Shown in pieces: positions 21,434 to 28,330 of a stretch of 37,603 bases of DNA. The stretch lies in contig JACQJF010000057.1 in NCBI GenBank assembly GCA_016198165.1, positions 1 through 37,603 of the forward strand, given 5' to 3'. The translations under genes and the position numbers were made by a program. Every line of letters begins with the position of its first letter. The first letter of the stretch is position 1. Source of the stretch: Candidatus Iainarchaeum sp. Lineage in GTDB: Archaea > Iainarchaeota > Iainarchaeia > Iainarchaeales > GW2011-AR10. The notes beneath the pieces were generated by a model. The model saw only the letters and a list, made by a program, of their open reading frames with translations. It had not been told where the DNA came from and made no database searches.

Positions 21434-22531
21434 TCATTTTGCCACAACCCTGTAAATTCTATCATCTTCTGGTCTTGGGGTGCCGCGCCCGTCGGTGTTG
21501 TTGGTGGCAATGTAGAGAAAACCATCAGGGCCCAGGGCGACGTCGCGGATTCTCCCAATGCCGTCAAGGACTTTTTCATCGGAAACAATCTTCCCGTTCT
21601 CGAATTTCAGTGCGCGTAGCTGTTCTCCGCGAAGCCCGGCATACACAAACGCGTTATCAAGTGGCAATGTGTCGCCGGAATAAAACGCGGCTCCGCTTGG
21701 AGCCATTGTCCACCCGTCGAAACAGACAACCGCCTCGACAAAGCCCGTTGACGGCGTGCCTGTTTTGCATAGCTTGTCCGGCCAGCCATAATTCCCCCCT
21801 TTCTCTATGGCGTTCACCTCGTCATGCTTTGACGGGCCGTGCTCTGTGGCAAGCAATTCCCCCGTGACGGGGCGCCAGTCAAAGCCCTGTACGTTCCGGT
21901 GCCCCATGGAAAAAACCGCGCTGCCGAAAGGATTGTCAGGCGGAATGCTTCCATCTGCGTTGATGCGAAGCATTTTCCCAGCCAGGGAATTCTTGTCCTG
22001 TGAAAGCTCCTCGGTTCCCGCGTCCCCGGTTGCAATGTAAAGTTTTTTATCAGGCCCAAATTTTATCCTGCCGCCGTCGTGAAAAACATTTCCCGGTATC
22101 CCCTCAATTAGGATGGTTTCACCGTGCATTGAATTGTCCTTCAATTCAAAGCGCGAAACACGGTTAAACAACCCGATTCCCTCGGAATACGTGTAATAAA
22201 CGTAGACAAAACCATTGCCCGAGAAACCCGGGTCGATTGCAAGCCCCTGCAGTCCCGATTCCCCAAGATGCGCAACGCCTTCCACTTCGTGGATTGTTCC
22301 CTGTTCGACGATTTTTATTTTTCCGCCGCGCTCGGTGAAAATGAGTTTTCCGTCAGGCAAAAAACCAAGGCTCCACGGGATTTCCAGGTTTTGTGCAACG
22401 GTTTCAAGTTCCAGTGCAAGTTCCCCTGAAGGGTTGTTTGGGTTTTCCTGTTCGTCCGGTTCAAAAACCGGCTGGAAAACGCAGCCTGAAAAAACGAGGA
22501 ATGCAAAAAACAGGCTGTGTGCGCTTTTCAT
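21434..22531 (-). CDS. PQQ-dependent sugar dehydrogenase-like lipoprotein (glucose/sorbosone dehydrogenase family)
   Basis: A 365-residue protein with a lipoprotein signal (FFAFLVFSGC, Cys17) and a six-bladed propeller: IPWSLGFLPDGKLIFTERGG, GLQGLAIDPGFSGNGFVYVY, FHDGGRIKFGPDKKLYIATG, MGHRNVQGFDWRPVTGELLA and TEHGPSKHDEVNAIEKGGNY. These are the YliI/soluble aldose dehydrogenase motifs, with the conserved HDGG and RNVQG segments near the PQQ site. It would oxidise aldoses on the outer face of the membrane using PQQ or remain cofactor-free; no PQQ synthesis genes are in view. It is monocistronic, with its 3' end converging on the winged-helix gene. Confidence 0.88.
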   Translation of the reverse strand: MKSAHSLFFAFLVFSGCVFQPVFEPDEQENPNNPSGELALELETVAQNLEIPWSLGFLPDGKLIFTERGGKIKIVEQGTIHEVEGVAHLGESGLQGLAIDPGFSGNGFVYVYYTYSEGIGLFNRVSRFELKDNSMHGETILIEGIPGNVFHDGGRIKFGPDKKLYIATGDAGTEELSQDKNSLAGKMLRINADGSIPPDNPFGSAVFSMGHRNVQGFDWRPVTGELLATEHGPSKHDEVNAIEKGGNYGWPDKLCKTGTPSTGFVEAVVCFDGWTMAPSGAAFYSGDTLPLDNAFVYAGLRGEQLRALKFENGKIVSDEKVLDGIGRIRDVALGPDGFLYIATNNTDGRGTPRPEDDRIYRVVAK

Positions 22532-22692
22532 GTATGAAGACTTGTTTAATCGGTAATAAAAAACTTTGAGTCAACTGCCCGCTCCTTGTCTGTTCTGACA
22601 AAAATTAAGTGCTTTTTTTCGTTTTTCTCGCAAAAATCCCTTCGACGCTTTTTTATTCGGCTTTTGAGAAAAGTTCTACGGGGGTAAAAAAA

Positions 22693-23037
22693 ATGGAAGA
22701 GGGAAAGGAAATGTCGCAGGAAATGAAAGACTGCATTGACAAGTGCATGAAGTGTGCGCGCACTTGTGATGAAACAATTGTCCATTGCCTTGAAATGGGC
22801 GGGGCACACGCGGAAAAAAAACACGTTCTTCTGCTTGTAGATTGCGCCAGGGTATGCAAGACCGCGGCCAAGCTGTTGATGCATGACTCCGAATTTCACC
22901 CTTTGCAATGTGGTGTATGCGAGCGGATTTGCAGGGCCTGTGCGGACGAATGCATGCGTTTTGAGGAAAGCTTCATGCGCGACTGTGCCAGAATATGCGG
23001 TGAGTGCGCGGATTCATGCAAAAAAATGAGCGGTTAA
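22693..23037 (+). CDS. Cys-rich four-helix-bundle copper-binding-type protein (DUF326-like)
   Basis: A 114-residue soluble protein with repeated CxxxC-type motifs: CIDKCMKCARTCDETIVHC, then DCARVCKTAAKLL, CGVCERICRACADECM and CARICGECADSC. This pattern defines the Csp/DUF326 four-helix copper-storage family, in which Cys thiols line the inside of the bundle and hold many Cu(I) ions. ATG 22693 is preferred; GGGGGT lies about 9 nt upstream, and the longer frame adds an unrelated hydrophobic leader, so the protein is cytosolic. A cupredoxin gene is two genes downstream, which supports a copper role. Confidence 0.85.
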   Translation: MEEGKEMSQEMKDCIDKCMKCARTCDETIVHCLEMGGAHAEKKHVLLLVDCARVCKTAAKLLMHDSEFHPLQCGVCERICRACADECMRFEESFMRDCARICGECADSCKKMSG

Positions 23038-23076
23038 AAAAAAAACAGTTATTTTTTTTCGGGTGGTGAAAAAAAA

Positions 23077-23568
23077 ATGGTTGACGCTAGGACAGTTGCC
23101 CTGAAAAAAGCGCGCAGGGCGTGGCAGAGCATGACGCACGAGGAGCGTGCGAGGGCACAGCCAGAGGGAAGATACCGGAAAAAGCCGGGCACAACCTGGA
23201 AAGGAAAATATTTCCGTGTCAGGGTGAGGCCGACGGGGGACTTCAGTTCTTTCCGCGCGCATGACGTTGGACGAAAAGGGCACATTCTGCGCATTGCCGG
23301 AAGGCGCCCAAGCGGCAGCTGGGATACCCAAAGCTGGCTCATAAGCAAAAACGACGCCCACAGGGCGGGAGACACTCTTGTTGGCGATTCGCCATCAGCC
23401 AGAAAAGTTTTGGAGTCACTGCCCGGAAAAGAAACCCGCCTCAAAGGCGATGTTTTCGAGGGAAAACCGCGCAGGGACATTCCTGAAAGGGAAAAACCGA
23501 CTCCTGCCCAGCAAAGGGCGCAGAGAAGGAACATAAAAAAGGCGCAAAAAGCCCGCCACAAATCTTAG
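23077..23568 (+). CDS. Basic hypothetical protein between two copper-type genes
   Basis: A 163-residue Arg/Lys-rich protein: ARTVALKKARRAWQSMTHEE, then TTWKGKYFRVRVRPTGDFSS, a central GHILRIAGRRPSGSWDTQSW segment and a strongly basic tail (QQRAQRRNIKKAQKARHKS). GGTGGTGA lies about 9 nt before ATG 23077. No family recognised. The centre looks like a small beta-domain and the ends are probably disordered. It lies 39 nt after the Cys-rich gene and 45 nt before the cupredoxin gene, so co-transcription is likely. Confidence 0.5.
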   Translation: MVDARTVALKKARRAWQSMTHEERARAQPEGRYRKKPGTTWKGKYFRVRVRPTGDFSSFRAHDVGRKGHILRIAGRRPSGSWDTQSWLISKNDAHRAGDTLVGDSPSARKVLESLPGKETRLKGDVFEGKPRRDIPEREKPTPAQQRAQRRNIKKAQKARHKS

Positions 23569-23613
23569 TGTTGCATTTACAGAGTTAGATAAAAAACGCG
23601 TTGAGGTGAATGT

Positions 23614-23949
23614 ATGTTTGGTAAAAAAATTTTTTTAGGTGCGGCATTGATAGTTTTTTTCCTTGTTTTTGGCTGCGCACAGCCAAATGGCGGTTCGTCA
23701 AGGGAAGTCACAATGGCAAATGACCAGTTTTTTCCACAGACAATCCAGGTAAATTCAGGGGATAGCGTCATCTGGAGAAACAATGATTCCGACACCCACA
23801 CCGTAACAGGTTTTGGGGTTGACGAGCGTGTTTCCCCGGGGCAGACTTTCCGGTACACGTTCAGTCAAGGCGGGACTTTTGAGTATAAGTGCACGATTCA
23901 TCAGGGAATGAGCGGCACGGTAATAGTCAGTGGTGCAGCAACGCCCTAA
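23614..23949 (+). CDS. Plastocyanin-like cupredoxin lipoprotein
   Basis: A 111-residue protein with a lipoprotein signal ending VFGC (Cys21) and one cupredoxin domain. The copper ligands are in order: His62 (DTHTVTG), Cys93, His96 and Met99 (YKCTIHQGM). Strands FFPQTIQVNSGDSVIWRNND and SPGQTFRYTFSQGGTFEYKC match archaeal plastocyanin/halocyanin-like proteins. It should carry electrons or copper on the outer membrane face. GAGGTGA precedes ATG 23614. Confidence 0.92.
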   Translation: MFGKKIFLGAALIVFFLVFGCAQPNGGSSREVTMANDQFFPQTIQVNSGDSVIWRNNDSDTHTVTGFGVDERVSPGQTFRYTFSQGGTFEYKCTIHQGMSGTVIVSGAATP

Positions 23950-24042
23950 ATGTAGCTATAGTTGCTCCAAATCCTGCGCTTGCAAGCTTGCATAACCCAA
24001 CCCCCGTGCATGCTTAAAGGCTTTGGGTGCCTGCCTTTGCAG

Positions 24043-24078
24043 CTAAAAAAAAGCCTTGCTTTGGGGGGGGGGGCTTTC
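24043..24078. other. Hairpin with 11-G homopolymer between convergent genes
   Basis: AAAGCC (about 24050-24055) can pair with GGCTTT (about 24072-24077); between them is a run of eleven G (24063-24073). It lies between the cupredoxin gene and the convergent dehydrogenase gene and could terminate both. The run length is also a likely sequencing weak point. Confidence 0.4.
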
Positions 24079-25018
24079 ACTTTATTTTCAGCACGACTTT
24101 TCCCCGCGGGTGCCCGTGTTCCTGGTATTCAAGGGCCTTGTCCGCCTGTTCGAGCGGAAAAGTCCTGTCAACGTGGACTTTTATCACGCCCCGGTCAACG
24201 AGTTCGGCTAATTTGGAGAGGTTCTCAGTGTTCACCTGTTTGTTCGTGGATTCCATCAACGCGTGGACCCCGAATTTTTCCATGAGTTCCTCGTCGGGTT
24301 TTTCCAGCATGGAGACAATCATGCCGCCTTTTTTCAGGACTCCGAAAGACTTTTTATAAGTGTCTGCGCCCACTGTGTCCAGCACGGCATCATAGTCTTT
24401 TACGATTTCCTCAAACGGCTGTGTCTTGTAATTGATTATTTCATCCGCGCCAAGGCTTTTCGCGAATTCAAAGTCATGCTCGCTTACGGTCGTAGCCACG
24501 TGTGCGCCGCGGTGCTTTGCAAGTTGAATTGCAAGTGAGCCGATTCCTCCTGCCCCGCCGTGGATGAGGATTTTTTGCCCGCTTGAAATGTTTATCTTGT
24601 TCAATATGACGTCAAGGGCACTTATCCCCGCCAGGGGTAACGCTGCCGCCTCGGCATATCCTGCTTTTTTCGGTTTTTTTGCAATCCGTTTTGTTTCGGC
24701 TGAAACGAATTCCGCAAAGGCGCCAGTGCCGCCGCCCATGGCGCTTCCCTGGCCAAAAACCTCATCCCCCTTTTTGAATTCTGCCCCGTCCGCTGTTTCA
24801 ATTATGACGCCTGCAACGTCACCGCCAAGCGTCGCGGGCAACCGCAGGGGGGCCATTTCCTTGAAGTATCCTTCCCTGGTTTTCCAGTCGGCAGGGTTAA
24901 CCCCCGCAGCGCGCGCCTCGATGAGGACATGCTCTGCGGGCAGGACCGGTGCAGGGGCATTTTCATTTATCTCCACGGCATCATTCCCGCCGTATTTTTT
25001 TATCTGAACCGCTTTCAT
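24077..25018 (-). CDS. Zinc-free alcohol dehydrogenase/NADPH:quinone reductase-type protein
   Basis: A 313-residue MDR-superfamily protein: MKAVQIKKYGGNDAVEINEN, then EARAAGVNPADWKTREGYFK, the Rossmann motif LIHGGAGGIGSLAIQLAKHR (A-x-G-G-x-G-type) and SLGADEIINYKTQPFEEIVK. It lacks the catalytic and structural zinc Cys clusters, as in quinone oxidoreductases, so NAD(P)H-dependent reduction of quinones or enones is likely. ATG 25018 is chosen because GGGGTGA lies 5-6 nt upstream. Its leader contains a set of imperfect AT-rich repeats. Confidence 0.88.
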   Translation of the reverse strand: MKAVQIKKYGGNDAVEINENAPAPVLPAEHVLIEARAAGVNPADWKTREGYFKEMAPLRLPATLGGDVAGVIIETADGAEFKKGDEVFGQGSAMGGGTGAFAEFVSAETKRIAKKPKKAGYAEAAALPLAGISALDVILNKINISSGQKILIHGGAGGIGSLAIQLAKHRGAHVATTVSEHDFEFAKSLGADEIINYKTQPFEEIVKDYDAVLDTVGADTYKKSFGVLKKGGMIVSMLEKPDEELMEKFGVHALMESTNKQVNTENLSKLAELVDRGVIKVHVDRTFPLEQADKALEYQEHGHPRGKVVLKIK

Positions 25019-25040
25019 TCCACTCACCCCTCAAATTTTT

Positions 25041-25110
25041 TTTTCCAGTTATATTTTTTTCCAAATTGCATTTTTTCTCCAGGTTGCGTATTTTCCGGTT
25101 TGTATATTTT
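25041..25110. repeat. Four imperfect ~18-nt tandem repeats in the dehydrogenase leader
   Basis: Units of the form TTTTCC-(A/G)(A/G)(A/T)T-(G)(C/T)ATATTTT recur at about 25041, 25057, 25076 and 25091; the second reads TTTTCCAAATTGCATTTT and the fourth TTTTCCGGTTTGTATATTTT. On the coding (minus) strand they sit between the 39-residue gene and the dehydrogenase start, so they may be repeated regulator sites or a transcript structure. Confidence 0.5.
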
Positions 25111-25122
25111 CCCAAATTTTCA

Positions 25123-25242
25123 TTAAGTTTTCATGATTCTGCTTCCACTTGGCCTTGAGCGCACAGGCCCCGTGCCGCCAGGCATCCGGGCTGCACGCCT
25201 TTTTGCCTGTGTCATCCTGCCTCCGCGTGTTTTTTTCGCCAT
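25123..25242 (-). CDS. 39-residue highly basic protein
   Basis: The frame reads MAKKTRGGRMTQAKRRAARM, then PGGTGPVRSRPSGSRIMKT and a stop. AGGAGGA lies about 9 nt before ATG 25242, one of the best ribosome sites in the window, which makes this a likely real gene despite its size. It has 11 Arg/Lys in the first 20 residues and no hydrophobic core, so it is presumably disordered and nucleic-acid binding. It is the first gene upstream of the dehydrogenase, separated by the repeat array. Confidence 0.55.
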   Translation of the reverse strand: MAKKTRGGRMTQAKRRAARMPGGTGPVRSRPSGSRIMKT

Positions 25243-25290
25243 TTTACAGTTCCTCCTTTTTTGTTTACCAATTTTTTTTCCAACTAATCG

Positions 25291-25524
25291 TCAGTATGAT
25301 TGTTCTTTGCATTGCTCCAGGCGCTCTGCGTGCTCGCCGGTGCACGCGGTCTTGCAGAGTTCTGCGCCTATTCCCTCGCCGCAATCGGTGTTGCAGCGCT
25401 CCAATTGCTGGCGCGACCTGTCTTCGCACGTGAATCCCGGGACACTGCACCCGCTCAGGACCACTGTCGCGGCAATCAATAGTGCCAGGAATGCAATGAG
25501 TTTTCCCGAGTTTTTTTCCGTCAT
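25291..25524 (-). CDS. Small Cys-rich lipoprotein
   Basis: A 77-residue protein with an N-terminal hydrophobic segment and lipobox (FLALLIAATVVLSGC, Cys26), then a small Cys-rich domain (CEDRSRQQLERC, CGEGIGAELC and CTGEHAERLEQC) with six cysteines in C-x10-C type spacing that probably form disulfides outside the cell. ATG 25524 overlaps the stop of the preceding membrane-protein gene (ATGA). No family recognised. Confidence 0.6.
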   Translation of the reverse strand: MTEKNSGKLIAFLALLIAATVVLSGCSVPGFTCEDRSRQQLERCNTDCGEGIGAELCKTACTGEHAERLEQCKEQSY

Positions 25525-25862
25525 GACACGCCTCCATTTTTCTTGTGACTCTGATTTTTTGCATACACAACTCCAATCAGCATCAACGCTGCCCCAGCAA
25601 GCATTGTCCCGCTTCCACGCAAGGGCAGGATGCTTTCAAGGAACTGTGCGGCTCCAACCGTGAAAATTATTACCCCAGCGCCGACAAACAATGCCTCAAG
25701 CACCACCGGCAGCAAGTACGCTCTCATTGAAGCGGCTGTTCTTTTGGCAAGCCAGTTAACGCGGGCTTCGAGTTCCACTGTCAATTCATCTAGCTTTCCA
25801 TGCACATGCTCTTTCAGGGCGCCTGAACACGACTCGAGAAAGGACCTGATTTCGTCGTACAT
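25521..25862 (-). CDS. Small membrane protein with two transmembrane segments
   Basis: A 113-residue protein: an amphipathic N-terminal half (SCSGALKEHVHGKLDELTVE), then LLPVVLEALFVGAGVIIFTV and GTMLAGAALMLIGVVYA membrane helices and a Lys/His tail. The layout resembles phage-holin/YtxH-like or DUF1469-type small stress membrane proteins. ATG 25862 shares its A with the stop codon of the upstream gene (TGATG), and GGAGGG is 5 nt upstream. Confidence 0.6.
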   Translation of the reverse strand: MYDEIRSFLESCSGALKEHVHGKLDELTVELEARVNWLAKRTAASMRAYLLPVVLEALFVGAGVIIFTVGAAQFLESILPLRGSGTMLAGAALMLIGVVYAKNQSHKKNGGVS

Positions 25863-26092
25863 CAAGCCCTCCTTCTTGTCAGGAGCCCAAGCATGAGACC
25901 AGCACCGAACGCAATTGCGACATAGGTGAGCGGCCTGTGCTTTATTTCCGTTCTGACCTGCTCCCTCATTATCCTGAGGCGCTCAAGTTTAGCGTCAATG
26001 GTGTCCTGTATGCCTTCCATGCGTTCGCCAAGCTCTTCCTTCGTTTGTTCCGCCTTTCTTTTAATCGATTCGGCGATATTTTCGTTCCTCAT
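25862..26092 (-). CDS. YtxH/ElaB-like small membrane-anchored stress protein
   Basis: A 76-residue protein with a charged amphipathic helix (AESIKRKAEQTKEELGERME, then DTIDAKLERLRIMREQVRTE) followed by one C-terminal membrane helix with glycines (LTYVAIAFGAGLMLGLLTRR). This is the ElaB/YqjD/DUF883-like plan, where the soluble helix may bind ribosomes in stationary phase. AAGGAGGG precedes ATG 26092 by about 7 nt. It heads a three-gene overlapping set. Confidence 0.65.
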   Translation of the reverse strand: MRNENIAESIKRKAEQTKEELGERMEGIQDTIDAKLERLRIMREQVRTEIKHRPLTYVAIAFGAGLMLGLLTRRRA

Positions 26093-26129
26093 TTTTTTTC
26101 CCTCCTTTTTGATTTTTTTTTTAACAATT

Positions 26130-26618
26130 TCAGATAAGTTTTTTGATATCGGCCTCCCTGGCAAACTGCCGCATTTTTTCGAGTGCCCTCTGCTCTTCTT
26201 TGAGGTTTTTTTCCAAAAGCACCGAGGAATCCATCAGGTTCATCTCTTTTGCCATTTTTGACAGGCTTTCATATGCACTGATTTCGTACCTCTCAGCCTT
26301 AATCGCCGCGTTGATGTTGAACAGGTCATTGATTTCCTTTGACGGGTTCTTTTTGGAAAATGCTTTTTTTTCCATGCTCAGGCCAATGACCCCGTCACAA
26401 GGCTCCCCTGCTGCCTTGACGGTTATCTCGTCAAAGACCCTTTCAAGCCGCTTGACATGCTCTTGCTTTTCCGCCTTGTGCGCGTCAAAAGCTTTTTTCA
26501 ATTCAGGCCGATGCGATTCGGTAGCTAGCGTCTGGAGAGCTTTTTCCAAGTGCTTTTCCGCATAATAAATGTCCTTCAGTTCATGGACAAACAGGTCCTC
26601 GACTTTTTCCATGGGCAT
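26130..26618 (-). CDS. DUF892 (YciE/YciF-type) ferritin-like protein
   Basis: A 162-residue four-helix protein: DLFVHELKDIYYAEKHLEKA, HKAEKQEHVKRLERVFDEI, NINAAIKAERYEISAYESLS and LLEKNLKEEQRALEKMRQFA. The Glu and ExxH pairs (AEKHLEKAL, EKQEHVKRLE, AERYEI) are the di-metal ferritin-like ligands. DUF892 members are stress-induced and may handle iron or reactive oxygen. ATG 26618 is chosen for GGAAGGTGGA upstream; a second ATG two codons later is possible. Confidence 0.85.
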   Translation of the reverse strand: MPMEKVEDLFVHELKDIYYAEKHLEKALQTLATESHRPELKKAFDAHKAEKQEHVKRLERVFDEITVKAAGEPCDGVIGLSMEKKAFSKKNPSKEINDLFNINAAIKAERYEISAYESLSKMAKEMNLMDSSVLLEKNLKEEQRALEKMRQFAREADIKKLI

Positions 26619-26676
26619 TTTTTTTTCCACCTTCCTGCAACTGCCATCATTTTTCTTAACTGCTAAAAAAAATAAA

Positions 26677-26919
26677 TTATACCACTCCCTCGGGTTTGCT
26701 TCCCCTGAATTTGCGCGACGTGGGGTCATTTGCGACTTTTGCGCAGTGCGCGCAGAGTTTTTCGTCACCGACTTTTTCAAAGCGCCCATTGAGCTTCATG
26801 CCGCACCGGTCACAGTAATCCTCTTCTATCGCGATGTCCATCCCGGTTCTTTTCATGGCTTCCTTTGCAATCGAAGGCTGTTTCCCGATTTCCATGGCGC
26901 TTTTCGTTTTCATGTTCAT
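26677..26919 (-). CDS. Small zinc-ribbon protein
   Basis: An 80-residue protein with a helix-forming basic N terminus, then CDRCGMKLNGRF and KLCAHCAKVANDP: two CxxC knuckles 17 residues apart that would hold one zinc. AAGGAGG lies 4-5 nt before ATG 26919. It belongs to the stress-type gene run; function unknown, possibly nucleic-acid or partner binding. Confidence 0.65.
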   Translation of the reverse strand: MNMKTKSAMEIGKQPSIAKEAMKRTGMDIAIEEDYCDRCGMKLNGRFEKVGDEKLCAHCAKVANDPTSRKFRGSKPEGVV

Positions 26920-26969
26920 ACTGCCTCCTTTCTCTCCAGTCCGGAAAAATTTTTTTTCTCCCGTAATTT

Positions 26970-27140
26970 TCAGTTTTTTGCCTCGCCTTTTTTTCGCCTC
27001 TCCTTGTTCACCGTTGCGGCAGCAATGCGCTTTGCCGTGCTTAAGGGTTTGCCGTATTTTTTTGCCGAGGCCTTGATGTGCTCATACTGCCTCTGCCTTT
27101 TTTGGCTCTCCACTCCCCTAAGATGCGCTTGTTTCGGCAT
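26970..27140 (-). CDS. Plasmid-stabilization-like short basic protein
   Basis: A 56-residue frame: MPKQAHLRGVESQKRQRQYE, then HIKASAKKYGKPLSTAKRIA and AATVNKERRKKGEAKN. The pattern SxKRxRQYEHIKxSAxKxG...AxxIAAxTVNKxRxxxGEAK is that of short proteins often annotated as plasmid stabilization proteins in bacteria and haloarchaea. It is probably helical and nucleic-acid binding. GGAAAGGAAA precedes ATG 27140. The 5' end overlaps a 32-codon frame (27118-27216) that has a stronger ribosome site. Confidence 0.65.
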   Translation of the reverse strand: MPKQAHLRGVESQKRQRQYEHIKASAKKYGKPLSTAKRIAAATVNKERRKKGEAKN

Positions 27141-27216
27141 TTTCCTTTCCCTGCGTTTTCGTTATGACAATGAATATTTGCCGTTTTTGCTGCATTTTTT
27201 CATACATACTCTCCAT
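27118..27216 (-). CDS. 32-codon frame with strong ribosome site, overlapping the plasmid-stabilization-like gene
   Basis: AAAGGAGGA directly precedes ATG 27216, and the frame MESMYEKMQQKRQIFIVITK, then TQGKENAETSAS ends 20 bp inside the next gene in another frame. It could be a small protein or an upstream frame coupling translation to the gene at 27140. Spacing between AGGAGG and the first ATG is short, so initiation at the second ATG (M4) is also possible. Confidence 0.35.
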   Translation of the reverse strand: MESMYEKMQQKRQIFIVITKTQGKENAETSAS

Positions 27217-27244
27217 TCCTCCTTTTGCCCATTTGCAAATGCCC

Positions 27245-27730
27245 TTATATTTTTACGCCTCCCACTTTCACAAGGTTCTCCTCTATTGGCACATTCAGGA
27301 TTATGCTTTCACCCACGCTTTTGACGTCAGACTTTGAAAGCACAACATCATTTTTGAGTATCCCCCTGTCAACCACGATTGCGGAGATGTTGTTGGTGTT
27401 TCCTTCGCGCCGGATTTCCCTGACCTTTCCAACCGGTTTTCCATCGGAGTCGAACACTTTGAGGCCCTCATAATCGGTCACGGGGGTTATGTTAAGGATT
27501 GCCCCATCAGCACTCACGGAATCAATGTATTCTTTTCCGATGAACGCGTCAAGTTCAAGCAATCCCCTGTTCACCTTGATTCCCGTAAAGGAAAAAGTCC
27601 CGGGGTCAAGCCTTATCTCGCTTATTTTGCCTATTTCTTTCCCGTTTTTTGCAAGAACCCTCTTGCCTTTCAGGTCATCCGCCCTGATGGTCAACTCATA
27701 ATCCAGTTTGCTCTCCTTTATCTCTCTCAT
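27245..27730 (-). CDS. Tandem PRC-barrel domain protein
   Basis: A 161-residue protein with two PRC-barrel units: IRADDLKGKRVLAKNGKEIG, then KISEIRLDPGTFSFTGIKVN (residues ~16-55) and YEGLKVFDSDGKPVGKVREI, then NTNNISAIVVDRGIL (~87-125). PRC barrels in archaea occur in CdvA cell-division proteins, RimM and small stand-alone regulators. This one has no coiled coil, so it is not CdvA-like. AGGAGGG is about 9 nt before ATG 27730. The role is unknown; such proteins bind partners at the membrane or ribosome. Confidence 0.8.
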   Translation of the reverse strand: MREIKESKLDYELTIRADDLKGKRVLAKNGKEIGKISEIRLDPGTFSFTGIKVNRGLLELDAFIGKEYIDSVSADGAILNITPVTDYEGLKVFDSDGKPVGKVREIRREGNTNNISAIVVDRGILKNDVVLSKSDVKSVGESIILNVPIEENLVKVGGVKI

Positions 27731-27765
27731 AAATATTTTTCCCTCCTATGGTTTTACTCATAATT

Positions 27766-28047
27766 TCAGACTTTTACTCCTGCCAGGTCAAGTATGACCA
27801 GGATAATGACTCCCGGTATCCCGCCGAGGGCCACAATCAAAATGCTCCAGACATTTATGTTCACTTCTATGAAAGGCAGAAAATTCAGTATGATGAGCAA
27901 TGCCACTCCTATCACGCTGTTTATGAGCATTGAAAATAAAAACCTGCCAAAAGTCATTACCGAAAACACTAAAAGCACGAGCAGCAAAAGCGTGATTAGC
28001 GGCCCTGCATACTTGTTTGCCGTGTTCCCTTTTCCGTTCAAAACCAA
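27766..28047 (-). CDS. BofA-family membrane protein
   Basis: A 93-residue protein that is mostly membrane-embedded: LITLLLLVLLVFSVMTFGRF, then LFSMLINSVIGVALLIILNF and the family motif VNINVWSILIVALGGIPGVI. The last segment matches the conserved core of the pro-sigmaK-processing-inhibitor BofA family, which is widespread in archaea with no sporulation role. The start is TTG 28047 or the TTG two codons later, both behind AGGAGTGG. In Bacillus BofA inhibits an intramembrane protease; here that is only an analogy. Confidence 0.75.
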   Translation of the reverse strand: MVLNGKGNTANKYAGPLITLLLLVLLVFSVMTFGRFLFSMLINSVIGVALLIILNFLPFIEVNINVWSILIVALGGIPGVIILVILDLAGVKV

Positions 28048-28330
28048 CCACTCCTGAAAACCTTTTTGCCGTTTCCATAAACGGCATTTTTTTGCAATAG
28101 AACTGGGTTTTTTTGTGTTAATTAACTCATTTTTGTTTTTTTCCGATAAAAAACAAAAAAGCGGCCTTAGAACTTGCGTTATGTCAAACCAAAGGTTTTT
28201 TTGGCTATTTTAGTGGTTTGGCTGGATACCACGCCCCGGATTTTTACAGGAGTGGTTTTTTTTTGGGGGATTTGCTGTATTCAAAAAAACAGAGGGGGGG
28301 AAGATGGAATGCTAAAGCGGGAAAAAAATG
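28048..28330. other. Gene-free AT-rich intergenic region
   Basis: Between the start of the BofA-like gene and the 3' end of the Lrp-like gene. It contains AT-rich tracts usable as a promoter (TTAATTAACTC near 28118-28128) and plus-strand frames without family resemblance. I see no RNA gene or repeat in it. Confidence 0.4.
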
